64,000 nt of DNA from positions 61,928 through 125,927 of the forward strand of contig JAFGMO010000082.1 of NCBI GenBank assembly GCA_016927475.1, given 5' to 3'. The stretch is from Candidatus Aminicenantota bacterium (GTDB taxonomy: Bacteria; Acidobacteriota; Aminicenantia; Aminicenantales; Aminicenantaceae). The translations under genes were made by a program, and so were the position numbers. Of this stretch, positions 51,539 through 60,754 are shown piece by piece. The notes under the pieces are model-generated. The model made no database searches and was not told the origin of the DNA. It saw only the letters and a list, made by a program, of their open reading frames with translations. Each line of letters begins with the position of its first letter. The first letter of the stretch is position 1.

Positions 51539-52162
51539 TTATGTGGAGATTTCTTTCCGCATTTTTATGCAGTTTCTAACAAGTATCTCTTTCCCTTTAA
51601 CCTCGATCAGCCTCTCTTCTTGAAGTTTCTTGAGATTTCGGCTGAGGGTGGCGCTGATTGTGCCAAGAGCCTTAGCCAGCTCCGATTTTGACAGATTGAG
51701 CTTAACGGTACATATGTGTCCCCCGCAGCAGTGGGTAAGGAGATAGCGGATAATTCGTTCTCTGACAGTATGGAGGGTAAGGGTCTCCAGACGTTGAGTG
51801 AGTATGGTGCATTTTTTTGCTAGAAGAAAAAGAAAGAACCTGGCAACATCAGGATTTTTTTTGATAGCAAGCTCAATGGAACTTCTGGGGATGAAGAGGA
51901 CTCGTGAATTTTTCACAGCCTGAGAAAAAAAGGGGAAATCCTCCCCCGCAAACATGATGGCTTCCCCAAAATAATCACCCTGCTTCAAACGGACAATTTC
52001 AATTTCTTTTCCCTGGCAGTCGATTTTATAAATGCGGATTTCACCGGACAATATATAAAAAAAACCGGAAGCCTTTGTATCGGCATGAAACAACATTTCG
52101 TTTTTTGCATAGTTCTTTTGGATTCCCAAACTTCTCAGGATTGGAATCGAATCTTCTTTCAT
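51539..52162 (-). CDS. Crp/Fnr family transcriptional regulator
   Basis: From ATG 52162 (aaggaaaag upstream) the protein has 207 residues. A cyclic-nucleotide-binding-like sensor domain (GFFYILSGEIRIYKID, VRLKQGDYFGEAIMF) is followed by the dimer helix and a Crp-type helix-turn-helix (LNLSKSELAKALGTISATLSRNLKKLQEERLIEVKG). The recognition helix has A-T-L-S-R, lacking the Fnr Glu. A CC-x4-C cluster (THCCGGHIC) sits between dimer helix and HTH and could be redox- or NO-sensitive. No N-terminal Fnr-type cluster cysteines are present. It probably controls the adjacent ferredoxin gene. Confidence 0.9.
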   Translation of the reverse strand: MKEDSIPILRSLGIQKNYAKNEMLFHADTKASGFFYILSGEIRIYKIDCQGKEIEIVRLKQGDYFGEAIMFAGEDFPFFSQAVKNSRVLFIPRSSIELAIKKNPDVARFFLFLLAKKCTILTQRLETLTLHTVRERIIRYLLTHCCGGHICTVKLNLSKSELAKALGTISATLSRNLKKLQEERLIEVKGKEILVRNCIKMRKEIST

Positions 52163-52264
52163 GCTTTTCCTTTTGACCTGGATTTTTTTTGGGGCAAACT
52201 TACCGGAGCAACGTGAAACCGGTGAATGAAACGGAACAATGGCATTCCCCAAATTTTTACCATT

Positions 52265-53215
52265 TTACGATAGTTTTGTTTTGCCGGTAGAGGAAGTGAT
52301 CCATCTATGGGCCAGTTTTAGTGCAGAAATCATACTTTCGGGATTTGCTTTCCCCTTTCCAACAATATCAAATGCTGTTCCATGGTCGGGGGAAGTCCGA
52401 TAAAAGGGCAAACCTAGAGTGACATTGACGCCGGAGTCGAAAGCCATCAGCTTAAACGGGATCAAACCCTGATCGTGATAAAGGGCAATGACAAAAATCT
52501 TAGGCTGGTTTAAGGCCTTACGAAAGATGACATCCGGAGGGAAGGGGCCCTCAATCGGCATGCCCTTTTTTTGGGCCATTCGGATGGCTGGTAAAATCTC
52601 GTTGACTTCCTCTTTTCCCAACAAACCTTTCTCCCCGGCGTGGGGATTAAGACCGGCGGCAAGAAAAGTGAATTTCCGGTTGTCAAGACGGGATATTTGT
52701 TCGAAAAGCGTCAAAAGAAAATCAAGGAGAATGTCCTTCTTTACTTTTGCAACAGCTTCTTTAAGGGAAATATGGTGGCTTAAAAGAGCAACCTTTAGAG
52801 CATCTGACCAAAAGGCCATAATGGCTTCGGGGTAGAGGTGATGAAGAAAATCTGTGTGGCCTGACCATGGTATTCCGGCCATGGCCCATGATTCCTTGGA
52901 TATGGGAGCTGTAACGACCGCATGAAGAAGGCCCTCCCTGGCTGCCTCGACACATTTTTGGAAACAGGCGAAGGATATTTTTCCATTTTGTGCTGAAGGG
53001 CTTCCTTTTTTGTCGGGAACGAGAGGCAAGGCTTCCTTCATGCACCGGATAGTAACATTCAGGCCGAGTTCTTCCTTTTCTTGATGAACGATCTTTTGAG
53101 GACCGAATACAATATATTCGGCTTTGGGGAGGGGTGATGAAAGGGCCTTAATTGTGACCTCGGGACCGATCCCGCCCGGATCACCAAGAGATATCCCGAT
53201 TTTGGGAAGATTCAC
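52265..53215 (-). CDS. pdxA: 4-hydroxythreonine-4-phosphate dehydrogenase
   Basis: This 316-residue protein has ISLGDPGGIGPEVTIKAL at the N-terminus, TAPISKESW, GHTDFL, AALLSHH-like VALLSHHISL, AGLNPHAGEKGLLGKEE, GPFPPD, ALYHDQGLIPFKLMAF and TSPDHGTAFDIVGKG. These are the metal- and substrate-binding motifs of PdxA in vitamin B6 synthesis. The start is GTG, overlapping the Hfq-like gene stop as GTGA. Confidence 0.95.
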   Translation of the reverse strand: MNLPKIGISLGDPGGIGPEVTIKALSSPLPKAEYIVFGPQKIVHQEKEELGLNVTIRCMKEALPLVPDKKGSPSAQNGKISFACFQKCVEAAREGLLHAVVTAPISKESWAMAGIPWSGHTDFLHHLYPEAIMAFWSDALKVALLSHHISLKEAVAKVKKDILLDFLLTLFEQISRLDNRKFTFLAAGLNPHAGEKGLLGKEEVNEILPAIRMAQKKGMPIEGPFPPDVIFRKALNQPKIFVIALYHDQGLIPFKLMAFDSGVNVTLGLPFYRTSPDHGTAFDIVGKGKANPESMISALKLAHRWITSSTGKTKLS

Positions 53216-53538
53216 TTTTTTTGGTTTGTTTTTTCCTGAGTTTCTTGGTTTTCGTTGAGCTTATAGATGTATTTAATATTATTCTTAAATATAAGGAGGT
53301 TCGGCGCGTTTTCCCTGTTTACTTTAATACAGTCTTTGTCATACCATTCAAGGTAACCCTCAATGGTTTCACCATCCTGGAAAGTAACAGCCAGTGGTGT
53401 TTTTTTATTCATCTGTTTGAGATAGTAATAATTTTCTGCGGAAGTTTCGTAGGGGGGATTTGTTTTCTTTTTCAAGGTTTCACGTGACATTTTATCTTTG
53501 ACCTCGGAAAGATTTGGACGAATAAGCTTCCTGTTCAT
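53212..53538 (-). CDS. Hfq-like Sm-fold RNA-binding protein with extended N-terminus
   Basis: This 108-residue protein has a basic N-terminal region (RKLIRPNLSEVKDKMSRETLKKK) and then a single Sm-like fold: YYYLKQMNKKTPLAVTFQDGETIEGYLEWYDKDCIKV, NAPNLLIFKNNIKYIYK. The arrangement of helix, Sm1 and the lysine-rich Sm2 (FKNNIKYIY) parallels Hfq (helix, ...G.I..FD, ...YKHAISTVVP). Related Acidobacteria proteins are often labelled Hfq. It may be a hexameric RNA chaperone; the typical Hfq YKHAIS is changed, so the call is tentative. It is co-translated with pdxA. Confidence 0.7.
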   Translation of the reverse strand: MNRKLIRPNLSEVKDKMSRETLKKKTNPPYETSAENYYYLKQMNKKTPLAVTFQDGETIEGYLEWYDKDCIKVNRENAPNLLIFKNNIKYIYKLNENQETQEKTNQKK

Positions 53539-53592
53539 TTTATATCTCCTGGGTCTATTGCCGGGATGAAAAGAAGATTTCTATTTTAAAAT

Positions 53593-53621
53593 ATGATAGC
53601 ATTTTAATTTAAAATATTCAA
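53593..53621 (-). promoter_or_regulatory. Promoter of the hfq-like/pdxA operon
   Basis: On the minus strand TTGAAT (53621-53616), 17-bp spacer, TATCAT (53598-53593), with ~48 nt of leader to the ATG at 53538. The region is strongly AT-rich and shared with the divergent epimerase gene. Confidence 0.6.
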
Positions 53622-53665
53622 GATAGACAAAATATCAAAGAGGCTTTTTAAAGCCCGTTAAAAGA

Positions 53666-54658
53666 ATGAAAGTCGCGATAACCGGCGCCAGTGGGCATAT
53701 CGGTATAAATCTCACCCGTCTTCTATTGCAGCAGGGGTTTTCCGTCAGAACATTAGTTCACAGAAACCGACGCACGCTCGAAGGACTTGAAACGGAGATG
53801 GTCGCCGGAGATATTTTAGATATAAAATCGCTGTACCCTTTTTCTGAAAATGTTGACGTTGTTTTTCATCTTGCTGCTGTGGTAACCATTCAGGGCGGAA
53901 AGGTCAAAAAAGTTTTTGAACATAATGTCGCGGGGACAAAAAATGTTCTTAAAGCCGCTCAAGAGACAGGAGTGAAACGCTTTATCCATTTCAGCTCGAT
54001 TCATGCTCTGATTCAACAACCCTTTCATTCTGTGCTGGATGAAAACCGTTCTCTGGCATTAGAGGATAAAACGGCCTACAGCCGTTCCAAGGCTGCCTCT
54101 GAGGTTTGTGTTTTTGAGGCCATCAAGAAAGGGATGGATGCGGTCATCCTTAATCCAACAGCTATGCTTGGTCCGTTTGATTATGCTCCATCTCTATTGG
54201 GAAGGGCGATTATACAGATGGCTCTGGGGAAGCTCCGCATTCTTGTCCCTGGAGGATACGATTGGGTCGATGTTCGGGATGTCGCTTCAGCGGCAGCCGC
54301 TTCCATAGAAAAAGGAAAAACAGGAGAACGCTACCTTCTTTCCGGACACTGGATGGACCTGAAAACTCTGGCCGAACTGGTGATGAATCTGAGTAACTGC
54401 CGGGTGAAAAGATGGATATGTCCTTTTTGGCTGGCATTTATGGGACTTCCTTTTGTTCATCTTTACTGCAGAGCCAAAGCCAAAGAGCCTCTCTATACCC
54501 GAGATTCTTTAGGAGCGTTGAGAAACAGCCATCATGATATTTCCAATGCCAAGGCAAGCAGGGATCTTGGATACAGGCCGCGCCCGATGAAAGAAACATT
54601 GAAGGATACCCTTGATTGGTTTGAGCAGAACTATTTTTTCTCCGTCAGCTCCATGTAA
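53666..54658 (+). CDS. NAD-dependent epimerase/dehydratase (extended SDR)
   Basis: This 330-residue protein has the Rossmann motif ITGASGHIGINLTRLL, DILDIKSL, VFHLAAVVTI, the catalytic YSRSK (Tyr-x3-Lys), NPTAMLGPFDYAP and WVDVRDVASAAAASIEKG, typical of dihydroflavonol-reductase-like or sugar-epimerase SDRs. A hydrophobic patch (CPFWLAFMGLPFVHLYC) near residue 255 is unusual. The substrate is unknown. It is divergent from the hfq-like gene and its 3' end overlaps the convergent MBL gene by 28 bp. Confidence 0.88.
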   Translation: MKVAITGASGHIGINLTRLLLQQGFSVRTLVHRNRRTLEGLETEMVAGDILDIKSLYPFSENVDVVFHLAAVVTIQGGKVKKVFEHNVAGTKNVLKAAQETGVKRFIHFSSIHALIQQPFHSVLDENRSLALEDKTAYSRSKAASEVCVFEAIKKGMDAVILNPTAMLGPFDYAPSLLGRAIIQMALGKLRILVPGGYDWVDVRDVASAAAASIEKGKTGERYLLSGHWMDLKTLAELVMNLSNCRVKRWICPFWLAFMGLPFVHLYCRAKAKEPLYTRDSLGALRNSHHDISNAKASRDLGYRPRPMKETLKDTLDWFEQNYFFSVSSM

Positions 54659-55512
54659 ATCACCTCGACAAGATTTTTCCAGCGTTGTTCTTCAAGAGGC
54701 AGTCCGAAAACCTTTTTAACGTCATCCAGTGATTTTCCCGCTTCGACCAAGTCCTTGACTTTTTTTTGTTTTTCTTTCAGCGCTTGATAATATTCCTGAA
54801 TGTCTTCCCTGGCGGCAGGTTCGGAATGGCCGCTGAGAAAAATATCCGCGTCCAGGGCAAGGATTTGTTCCAGGGCATGAGCCAGTCCGAACGAACTGCC
54901 GTTCTTATGCATGTGGATCAAAGGGTCCCGGTTTTTGAAATAAAGGTCGCCCAAAATGGCTACTTTTTCCTGAGGAAAATAGATAATAATGTCACCGTTG
55001 GTGTGGGCGGGGCCGTAATAATAAAGCTCGAAGGCTGTCTCTCCGGAGTGGATCGTCAAACTTTCGGTAAAGGTCATTGAAGGCAGCGGGAGATTCGCTT
55101 TATTCTCGCTGTTATATTGGTCGATATGCTGCCTTGTATTTCTGTGTGAGATGATGGTGAGCCCTTGGGGAAATCCGGGTAATCCCTGGATATGGTCTCC
55201 GTCGCTGTGAGTGAGGATGATGTCGGTGACCGGAATATCGGAAACCTCCCGAATTTTTTTTTTCATGGCCTGGGCGGATTCGACATCCATTTTGGCATCG
55301 AAAACAAAAATGCCTTTTTCCGTAACCATACAGGCAGAGTTGGCCCCGCTTCCGCCCCTGAGTTCATAAATATTGCCTCTGATCTTATGGATCGTGACGG
55401 GGTTCGGTTCCTGGCGGTAATGAGGAGGCTGTTTTTTCTCTTGCTGTTCACTTTGAAGCTGGATGGAAAAGAAAAAGACAAGAAACAAACAAAAGGTCAC
55501 ATATTTTTTCAT
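54631..55512 (-). CDS. Secreted metallo-beta-lactamase-fold hydrolase
   Basis: This 293-residue protein has a signal peptide (VTFCLFLVFFFSIQ, residues ~4-18). The MBL fold has ILTHSDGDHIQGLPGF: the canonical HxHxDH first His is replaced so the motif reads H-S-D-G-D-H. Further motifs are GPAHTNGDIIIYFPQEKVAILGDLYF and LSGHSEPAAREDIQEYYQ. Two metal sites look mostly conserved. It may be a periplasmic lactamase-, thioesterase- or quorum-quenching-like enzyme; the substrate is unknown. Ggaggg precedes the ATG. Confidence 0.85.
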   Translation of the reverse strand: MKKYVTFCLFLVFFFSIQLQSEQQEKKQPPHYRQEPNPVTIHKIRGNIYELRGGSGANSACMVTEKGIFVFDAKMDVESAQAMKKKIREVSDIPVTDIILTHSDGDHIQGLPGFPQGLTIISHRNTRQHIDQYNSENKANLPLPSMTFTESLTIHSGETAFELYYYGPAHTNGDIIIYFPQEKVAILGDLYFKNRDPLIHMHKNGSSFGLAHALEQILALDADIFLSGHSEPAAREDIQEYYQALKEKQKKVKDLVEAGKSLDDVKKVFGLPLEEQRWKNLVEVIYMELTEKK

Positions 55513-55633
55513 TCTGTCCCTCCATTATATTTTTTCATGTTGTATTTTTGGGCTATTTGAATTCGTTCTTTTTCGGGAAGGGAAAGCATGTATGTTTTCC
55601 ATTTCAGAAATCTCCTTTTTTACCCATGCTTGG

Positions 55634-55651
55634 ATCAGTGAATAATACAGG
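55634..55651. repeat. Dispersed GTGAATAATACAGG motif
   Basis: ATCAGTGAATAATACAGG in the gap between the divergent MBL and nucleosidase genes shares GTGAATAATACAG with the right-end hairpin at 63987-64000. No inverted partner is recognisable nearby. Confidence 0.45.
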
Positions 55652-55759
55652 TCCATTATATAAAATGGTGATGGGAAATAAAAACGGGACTTGTCAAAAA
55701 AATGGGTGTCGTGATAAAAGAAGAAGTTATCGATGGCATAGATGAAACGAAGAGAGCGT

Positions 55760-56551
55760 ATGTCCGTGAAGCAAAAAACATTAAAAGTGGGGGTGGTGTG
55801 CCCGACCCCCATCGAATACAGTATTTGCTGCAAAGGCTTACAGCTCGATGAAGAAAGATATCTGGCCGACCGCCTTTGCGCCTTTCGGTCTGAAAAAGGA
55901 TTGGCCGTGGCCGCCATCCAGGCTGGACCGGGCAAGAGACCTTGTATTTCGGCGGCACAGCTTTTGGTCGAACAGAATTACGGCGATGTTATTATTGATA
56001 CAGGAACCGCAGGAGCTTTAAATCCGGAACTGGCTGTAGGCGACATTGTCTGCGGGGACCATGTTTATGATTACGATAATTTTGGCGGGCAAAATTTTTC
56101 ATCTTCTTCAGGCGAACGGATTGCGTTAACTCTTCTCACTGAATTAACTGCAAAAGGCCGTGAACTTCTAACGGCATTTATTTCGCAGATTGAGTCCGAA
56201 AGCAAAGGCCGTTTTTTTATTGGAGGGATCGCCGGCGGAGAAAAGGACGTGAACAACAGCAACCTTCGGAATGAAATATTTACGGCCACACATGCTTTAG
56301 CCTGCACCTGGGAATCTTTTGCGGTTATAAAAACCGCCGACAGAAACGGGGCATATGGGTTTTCCTTACGGGTGATTTCCGACTTGGCTTCCGAAGGAAT
56401 GGAGGAGGAATATAAAAAAAATTGTGAAAAGGTGCTTAATCTTATAATGCCCGTCCTGGAGAAATTCCTTTTCGAAAAATGGCTGAGCCGCCTTTTAAAT
56501 TTTTTGAACAAAAAGAGTGCAGATAAAGCCCTGAGGGATTATGATCGATAA
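55760..56551 (+). CDS. Nucleosidase/phosphorylase superfamily protein (MTA/SAH nucleosidase-like)
   Basis: ATG 55760 (agagagcg upstream) gives 263 residues; an ATG at 55742 is possible. Family features of the PNP/UDP fold are VGVVCPTPIEYSICC, IIDTGTAGALNPELAVGDIVCGD, the TWESFAVIKTADRNG segment corresponding to the MExE motif region, and RVISDLASE with the catalytic Asp. The normal ME(G)xA motif is altered to WESF, so substrate specificity is uncertain. A Lys-rich helix forms the C-terminus. Likely a cytosolic adenine-nucleosidase of the methylthioadenosine type, but this is inference. Confidence 0.8.
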   Translation: MSVKQKTLKVGVVCPTPIEYSICCKGLQLDEERYLADRLCAFRSEKGLAVAAIQAGPGKRPCISAAQLLVEQNYGDVIIDTGTAGALNPELAVGDIVCGDHVYDYDNFGGQNFSSSSGERIALTLLTELTAKGRELLTAFISQIESESKGRFFIGGIAGGEKDVNNSNLRNEIFTATHALACTWESFAVIKTADRNGAYGFSLRVISDLASEGMEEEYKKNCEKVLNLIMPVLEKFLFEKWLSRLLNFLNKKSADKALRDYDR

Positions 56552-56610
56552 GGAAAGAAGAGAAAACCGGTTTTTATTCTCTAAAATTTATTAACGATGA
56601 GGAGGCTGGA

Positions 56611-57087
56611 ATGAAAACGATCATTGTTTACAGAAGCCGGCACGGATGTGCCGAAAAATCCGCCCGTCTTCTTGAGGAACAGATGAAAGGGGATATCGTT
56701 GTTTTTAACTTGAAGGACAAACCGAAGATTGATATCGAGGGGGCCGACGCGGTCATCATCGGAGGTTCTATTCATACCGGAAAGATCCAGGGGACCGTGA
56801 AAAAATTCTGCCGGGACAACCTGGCTCTGCTCCTTCAAAAAAAACTGGGACTTTATATCTGCTGCATGGAGGAAGGGGAAAAAGCTCAAGAGGAGTTCGA
56901 AACGGCATATCCGGAAGATCTGCGGTCCCATGCTTTCGTCACGGGCATTTTTGGGGGAGAATTCGATATCGAGAAGATGAATTTTGTCGAGCGTCTCATC
57001 ATCAAAAAGGTGGCAAAAGTTACTTCAAGTGTCTCAAAATTTAAAAAGGAGGCCGTCTCAAAATTCGCTCAGGATTTTAATGCTTGA
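56611..57087 (+). CDS. Flavodoxin-like protein (HemG/protoporphyrinogen oxidase-like)
   Basis: This 158-residue protein has a short-chain flavodoxin fold: IIVYRSRHGCAEKSARLL (FMN phosphate loop region), ADAVIIGGSIHTGKIQ and LYICCMEEGEKAQEEF. These are like the HemG-type flavodoxin domain (PF12724). It might be an electron carrier or oxidase; no genes for heme synthesis are near. It follows the nucleosidase by 60 bp and ends facing the TolC gene, with a hairpin between. Confidence 0.82.
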   Translation: MKTIIVYRSRHGCAEKSARLLEEQMKGDIVVFNLKDKPKIDIEGADAVIIGGSIHTGKIQGTVKKFCRDNLALLLQKKLGLYICCMEEGEKAQEEFETAYPEDLRSHAFVTGIFGGEFDIEKMNFVERLIIKKVAKVTSSVSKFKKEAVSKFAQDFNA

Positions 57088-57107
57088 ATCTTTTCTGCGT
57101 GGCCATA

Positions 57108-57148
57108 TTCCGGATCGTCGTCGGTGCCTGAGTAAAAGCGATCCGGAA
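57108..57148. terminator. Perfect 10-bp inverted repeat between convergent genes
   Basis: TTCCGGATCG (57108-57117) and CGATCCGGAA (57139-57148) are perfect arms around a 21-nt loop. It stands between the flavodoxin gene and the TolC gene end and lacks a clear T run, so termination is possible but not certain. Confidence 0.55.
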
Positions 57149-57152
57149 CAGC

Positions 57153-58721
57153 CTATCTGTTTGTCAAAACTTCGGTTAAGGTGATATTTTTCCTGTCAAG
57201 TGTTATTCCCATGGCTTTGTTCAACTGTGCCAGAGAAAGATTGTAGTCGACAATAGCCTTGAGCTCGTTCGTCTGAGCGTTGGTGAATTCCCGCTGATAC
57301 TGAAGGACATAATAATTGGTGCTCAAGCCGACTCTGAGCTTTTCTTCTTCTGCTTCCATTTTTCGTTTGGCCAGGATTCGGGCCGCCCTGTAGGCTTCGA
57401 TCCGCCTGAAATTTGTCTGGACTGCCCGTACAGTATTTCCGATTTCCAGAAGGAGCTGCTGTTCCTGATTTTTAAGCCGCAACTGTGTTTGTTTGAGGTT
57501 TACTTTGGCCGTTGCGTAACTGGCCCGGGATAAGATCGAGCTGAGAGGAATATCCAGGGTCAAAGCTAAAGACCAATTTTTGTATCTAAAATTGAAGGCG
57601 TCTTTGATGGCGTCACTGGCCCCGCCCGGTATGATGGCGATAGGATCTCCGAAAAGGTCACCTGGAGCATATTGAAGCTGTGTTCCTGAGACACCGGGGC
57701 TCCAGTAGGAAGCGTTCAGATTAAGATTTGGGAGGAGCTGATTTCTGGCATAGTTGAGATTGAGTTGGTTGTTTTCAATGTTGATATGGGTTACTTTCAG
57801 GTCGTTGCGGTTGGCGTAGGCCGCAGCCAGAGCATCCTCAAGCGAAACATCCTTTTTTTCAAAGGACGGCATCTCCGAGGGATTAATCCGTGCTGTTGCT
57901 AAAGACCTGTCCTCCGCCGCGATATTGATCAGGGTCTTCAGTGTGTCTTCGGAATTTTTGACCATGGCTTCAGCCTGGATGATGTCGGCCTCACGTGTGG
58001 CCACTTCGGATTCAGCGCTTAATATTTCGATCTGGGCCATGGTTCCCACTTCAACGGCCCTTCTGTTTTTTTCCAGAAGGTCCCGGGCAAGATCCAGAGA
58101 TTGCTGCCGAAGTTTAAGAATTTCTATGTTGTAGACGAGGTTCCAGTAGGTTTCTTCAACATTGTAGATGGTATCGATGATGCTGTCTTTCAACTGGTGT
58201 TCGCTGATGTCCAGGTTGTTGTTGGCAATGATGATTTCTCTGCGGTTAACCTTGAATCCGAAGTTTTTGAGAAGGGGCTGGCTGAAATCGAACTGAAGGG
58301 TGCTTCCGTAGCGGGGATTGATTGTTTGTGATCTTCGGGTTGTGTCACTCTTATACCCGTCCACGGACAGGGTAAAAGTGCCGCCTGTGGGAATAAGCTG
58401 GGATATCTGTCCTCCATAATTGTTTTGATTTGTTGAATACTCGTCGGCGGCATCGAGGAAAGAATAGGATGCTTGCTGTGTATCCCGTTTGCTGTAATTG
58501 AAGGACAACTGAGGAATAAACTTTTCCTTGGCTGAAGTAACGGATAATTCGCTTAACTCCGGATTCAGAATTTCGATAGCCAATCCCAGGTTATACTTCA
58601 GGGCTTTGGCGATACAATCTTCCAGGGAAAGGTTTAGTGTCTGCGGTTCCTGTTGTGTCCAAGCACTGGGTGTAAAAATGATTCCCGTTAAGATGAGTGC
58701 TGCAAAAAGTTTACATTTCAT
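57153..58721 (-). CDS. TolC family outer-membrane efflux protein
   Basis: From ATG 58721 (aggag upstream) the 522-residue protein has a signal peptide (LFAALILTGIIFTPSAWT) and two OEP domains with heptad-rich helices. Examples are LSLEDCIAKALKYNLGLAIE near residue 35, IYNVEETYWNLVYNIEILKLRQQSLDLARDLLEKNRRAVEVG near 190 and the matching C-terminal half (DYNLSLAQLNKAMG). It is the last gene of the sigma-controlled MacAB-like operon and should form its exit channel. Confidence 0.93.
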   Translation of the reverse strand: MKCKLFAALILTGIIFTPSAWTQQEPQTLNLSLEDCIAKALKYNLGLAIEILNPELSELSVTSAKEKFIPQLSFNYSKRDTQQASYSFLDAADEYSTNQNNYGGQISQLIPTGGTFTLSVDGYKSDTTRRSQTINPRYGSTLQFDFSQPLLKNFGFKVNRREIIIANNNLDISEHQLKDSIIDTIYNVEETYWNLVYNIEILKLRQQSLDLARDLLEKNRRAVEVGTMAQIEILSAESEVATREADIIQAEAMVKNSEDTLKTLINIAAEDRSLATARINPSEMPSFEKKDVSLEDALAAAYANRNDLKVTHINIENNQLNLNYARNQLLPNLNLNASYWSPGVSGTQLQYAPGDLFGDPIAIIPGGASDAIKDAFNFRYKNWSLALTLDIPLSSILSRASYATAKVNLKQTQLRLKNQEQQLLLEIGNTVRAVQTNFRRIEAYRAARILAKRKMEAEEEKLRVGLSTNYYVLQYQREFTNAQTNELKAIVDYNLSLAQLNKAMGITLDRKNITLTEVLTNR

Positions 58722-58770
58722 TTTGTGTCTCCTGCTTATGGTTTCTATCCGGTTTGTCCCGGTATTTGTT

Positions 58771-59985
<1,215 letters not shown>

Positions 59986-60006
59986 ATTATTCTCCTTGAG
60001 CGGTTG

Positions 60007-60711
60007 TTATCTTTTTTCTCCTGTATTGTCCTGTTTGACGATATCGCCGTCGCGGAGGTACAGCCATCGTGATGCGAATTCTGCGACCTCAGGGTCATGG
60101 GTGACCAGAACAATCGTGATTTTTTTTTCCTTGTTGAGGCGCGTGAATATTTCCATGATCTCATTACCTGTTTTTGTGTCCAGGTTACCCGTGGGTTCGT
60201 CCGCTAAAAGCAGTGTCGGATTATTGACCAGGGCCCGGGCAATGGCTACTCTCTGCTGTTCACCGCCTGAAAGCTGGTTCGTTTTATGGAGTTCCCGGCC
60301 GGCCAGACCTACCTGTGCCAGGGACTTCATGGCCATTTCTTTGGTGTTTTTCGAGGGGACGTTCGAATACAGAAGGGGAAGCTCCGTGTTTTCCAGGGCG
60401 GTGGTACGGGAGAGAAGGTTGAAGTTCTGAAATACGAATCCGATCTTTTTGTTCCGGATTCCGGCCAGCTTGTTTCTATCGAAGGTGGAAACCTCCTGAG
60501 CTTCGAGAAAATATTTGCCGCCTGTCGGTTTATCCAGGCAGCCGAGAATATTCATCAGCGTTGATTTTCCCGATCCCGAGGGCCCCATGATGGCCACGAG
60601 ATCACCATGTTTGATATTGTAGGAAACGCTTTTCAAAGCCCTGACTTCTGTTATACCTATTTTATAGGTGCGGCTGATATTTTCCAATTGAATAAGGTTG
60701 CTATTTTCCAT
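60007..60711 (-). CDS. ABC transporter ATP-binding protein, MacB/LolD family
   Basis: From ATG 60711 (agagg upstream) the 234-residue ATPase has Walker A GPSGSGKSTLMN, Q-loop FVFQNFNLL, signature LSGGEQQRVAIARAL, Walker B LLLADEPTGNLD and the switch His in LVTHDPEVAEFA. The sequence fits the LolD/MacB type that moves substrates from the inner membrane to periplasmic partners. It starts 43 bp after the MacA-like gene and precedes the permease by 21 bp. Confidence 0.96.
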   Translation of the reverse strand: MENSNLIQLENISRTYKIGITEVRALKSVSYNIKHGDLVAIMGPSGSGKSTLMNILGCLDKPTGGKYFLEAQEVSTFDRNKLAGIRNKKIGFVFQNFNLLSRTTALENTELPLLYSNVPSKNTKEMAMKSLAQVGLAGRELHKTNQLSGGEQQRVAIARALVNNPTLLLADEPTGNLDTKTGNEIMEIFTRLNKEKKITIVLVTHDPEVAEFASRWLYLRDGDIVKQDNTGEKR

Positions 60712-60754
60712 GGTTTGTTCCTCTAAAAAGACGATGGATTTCAAGAAAGAGGGT

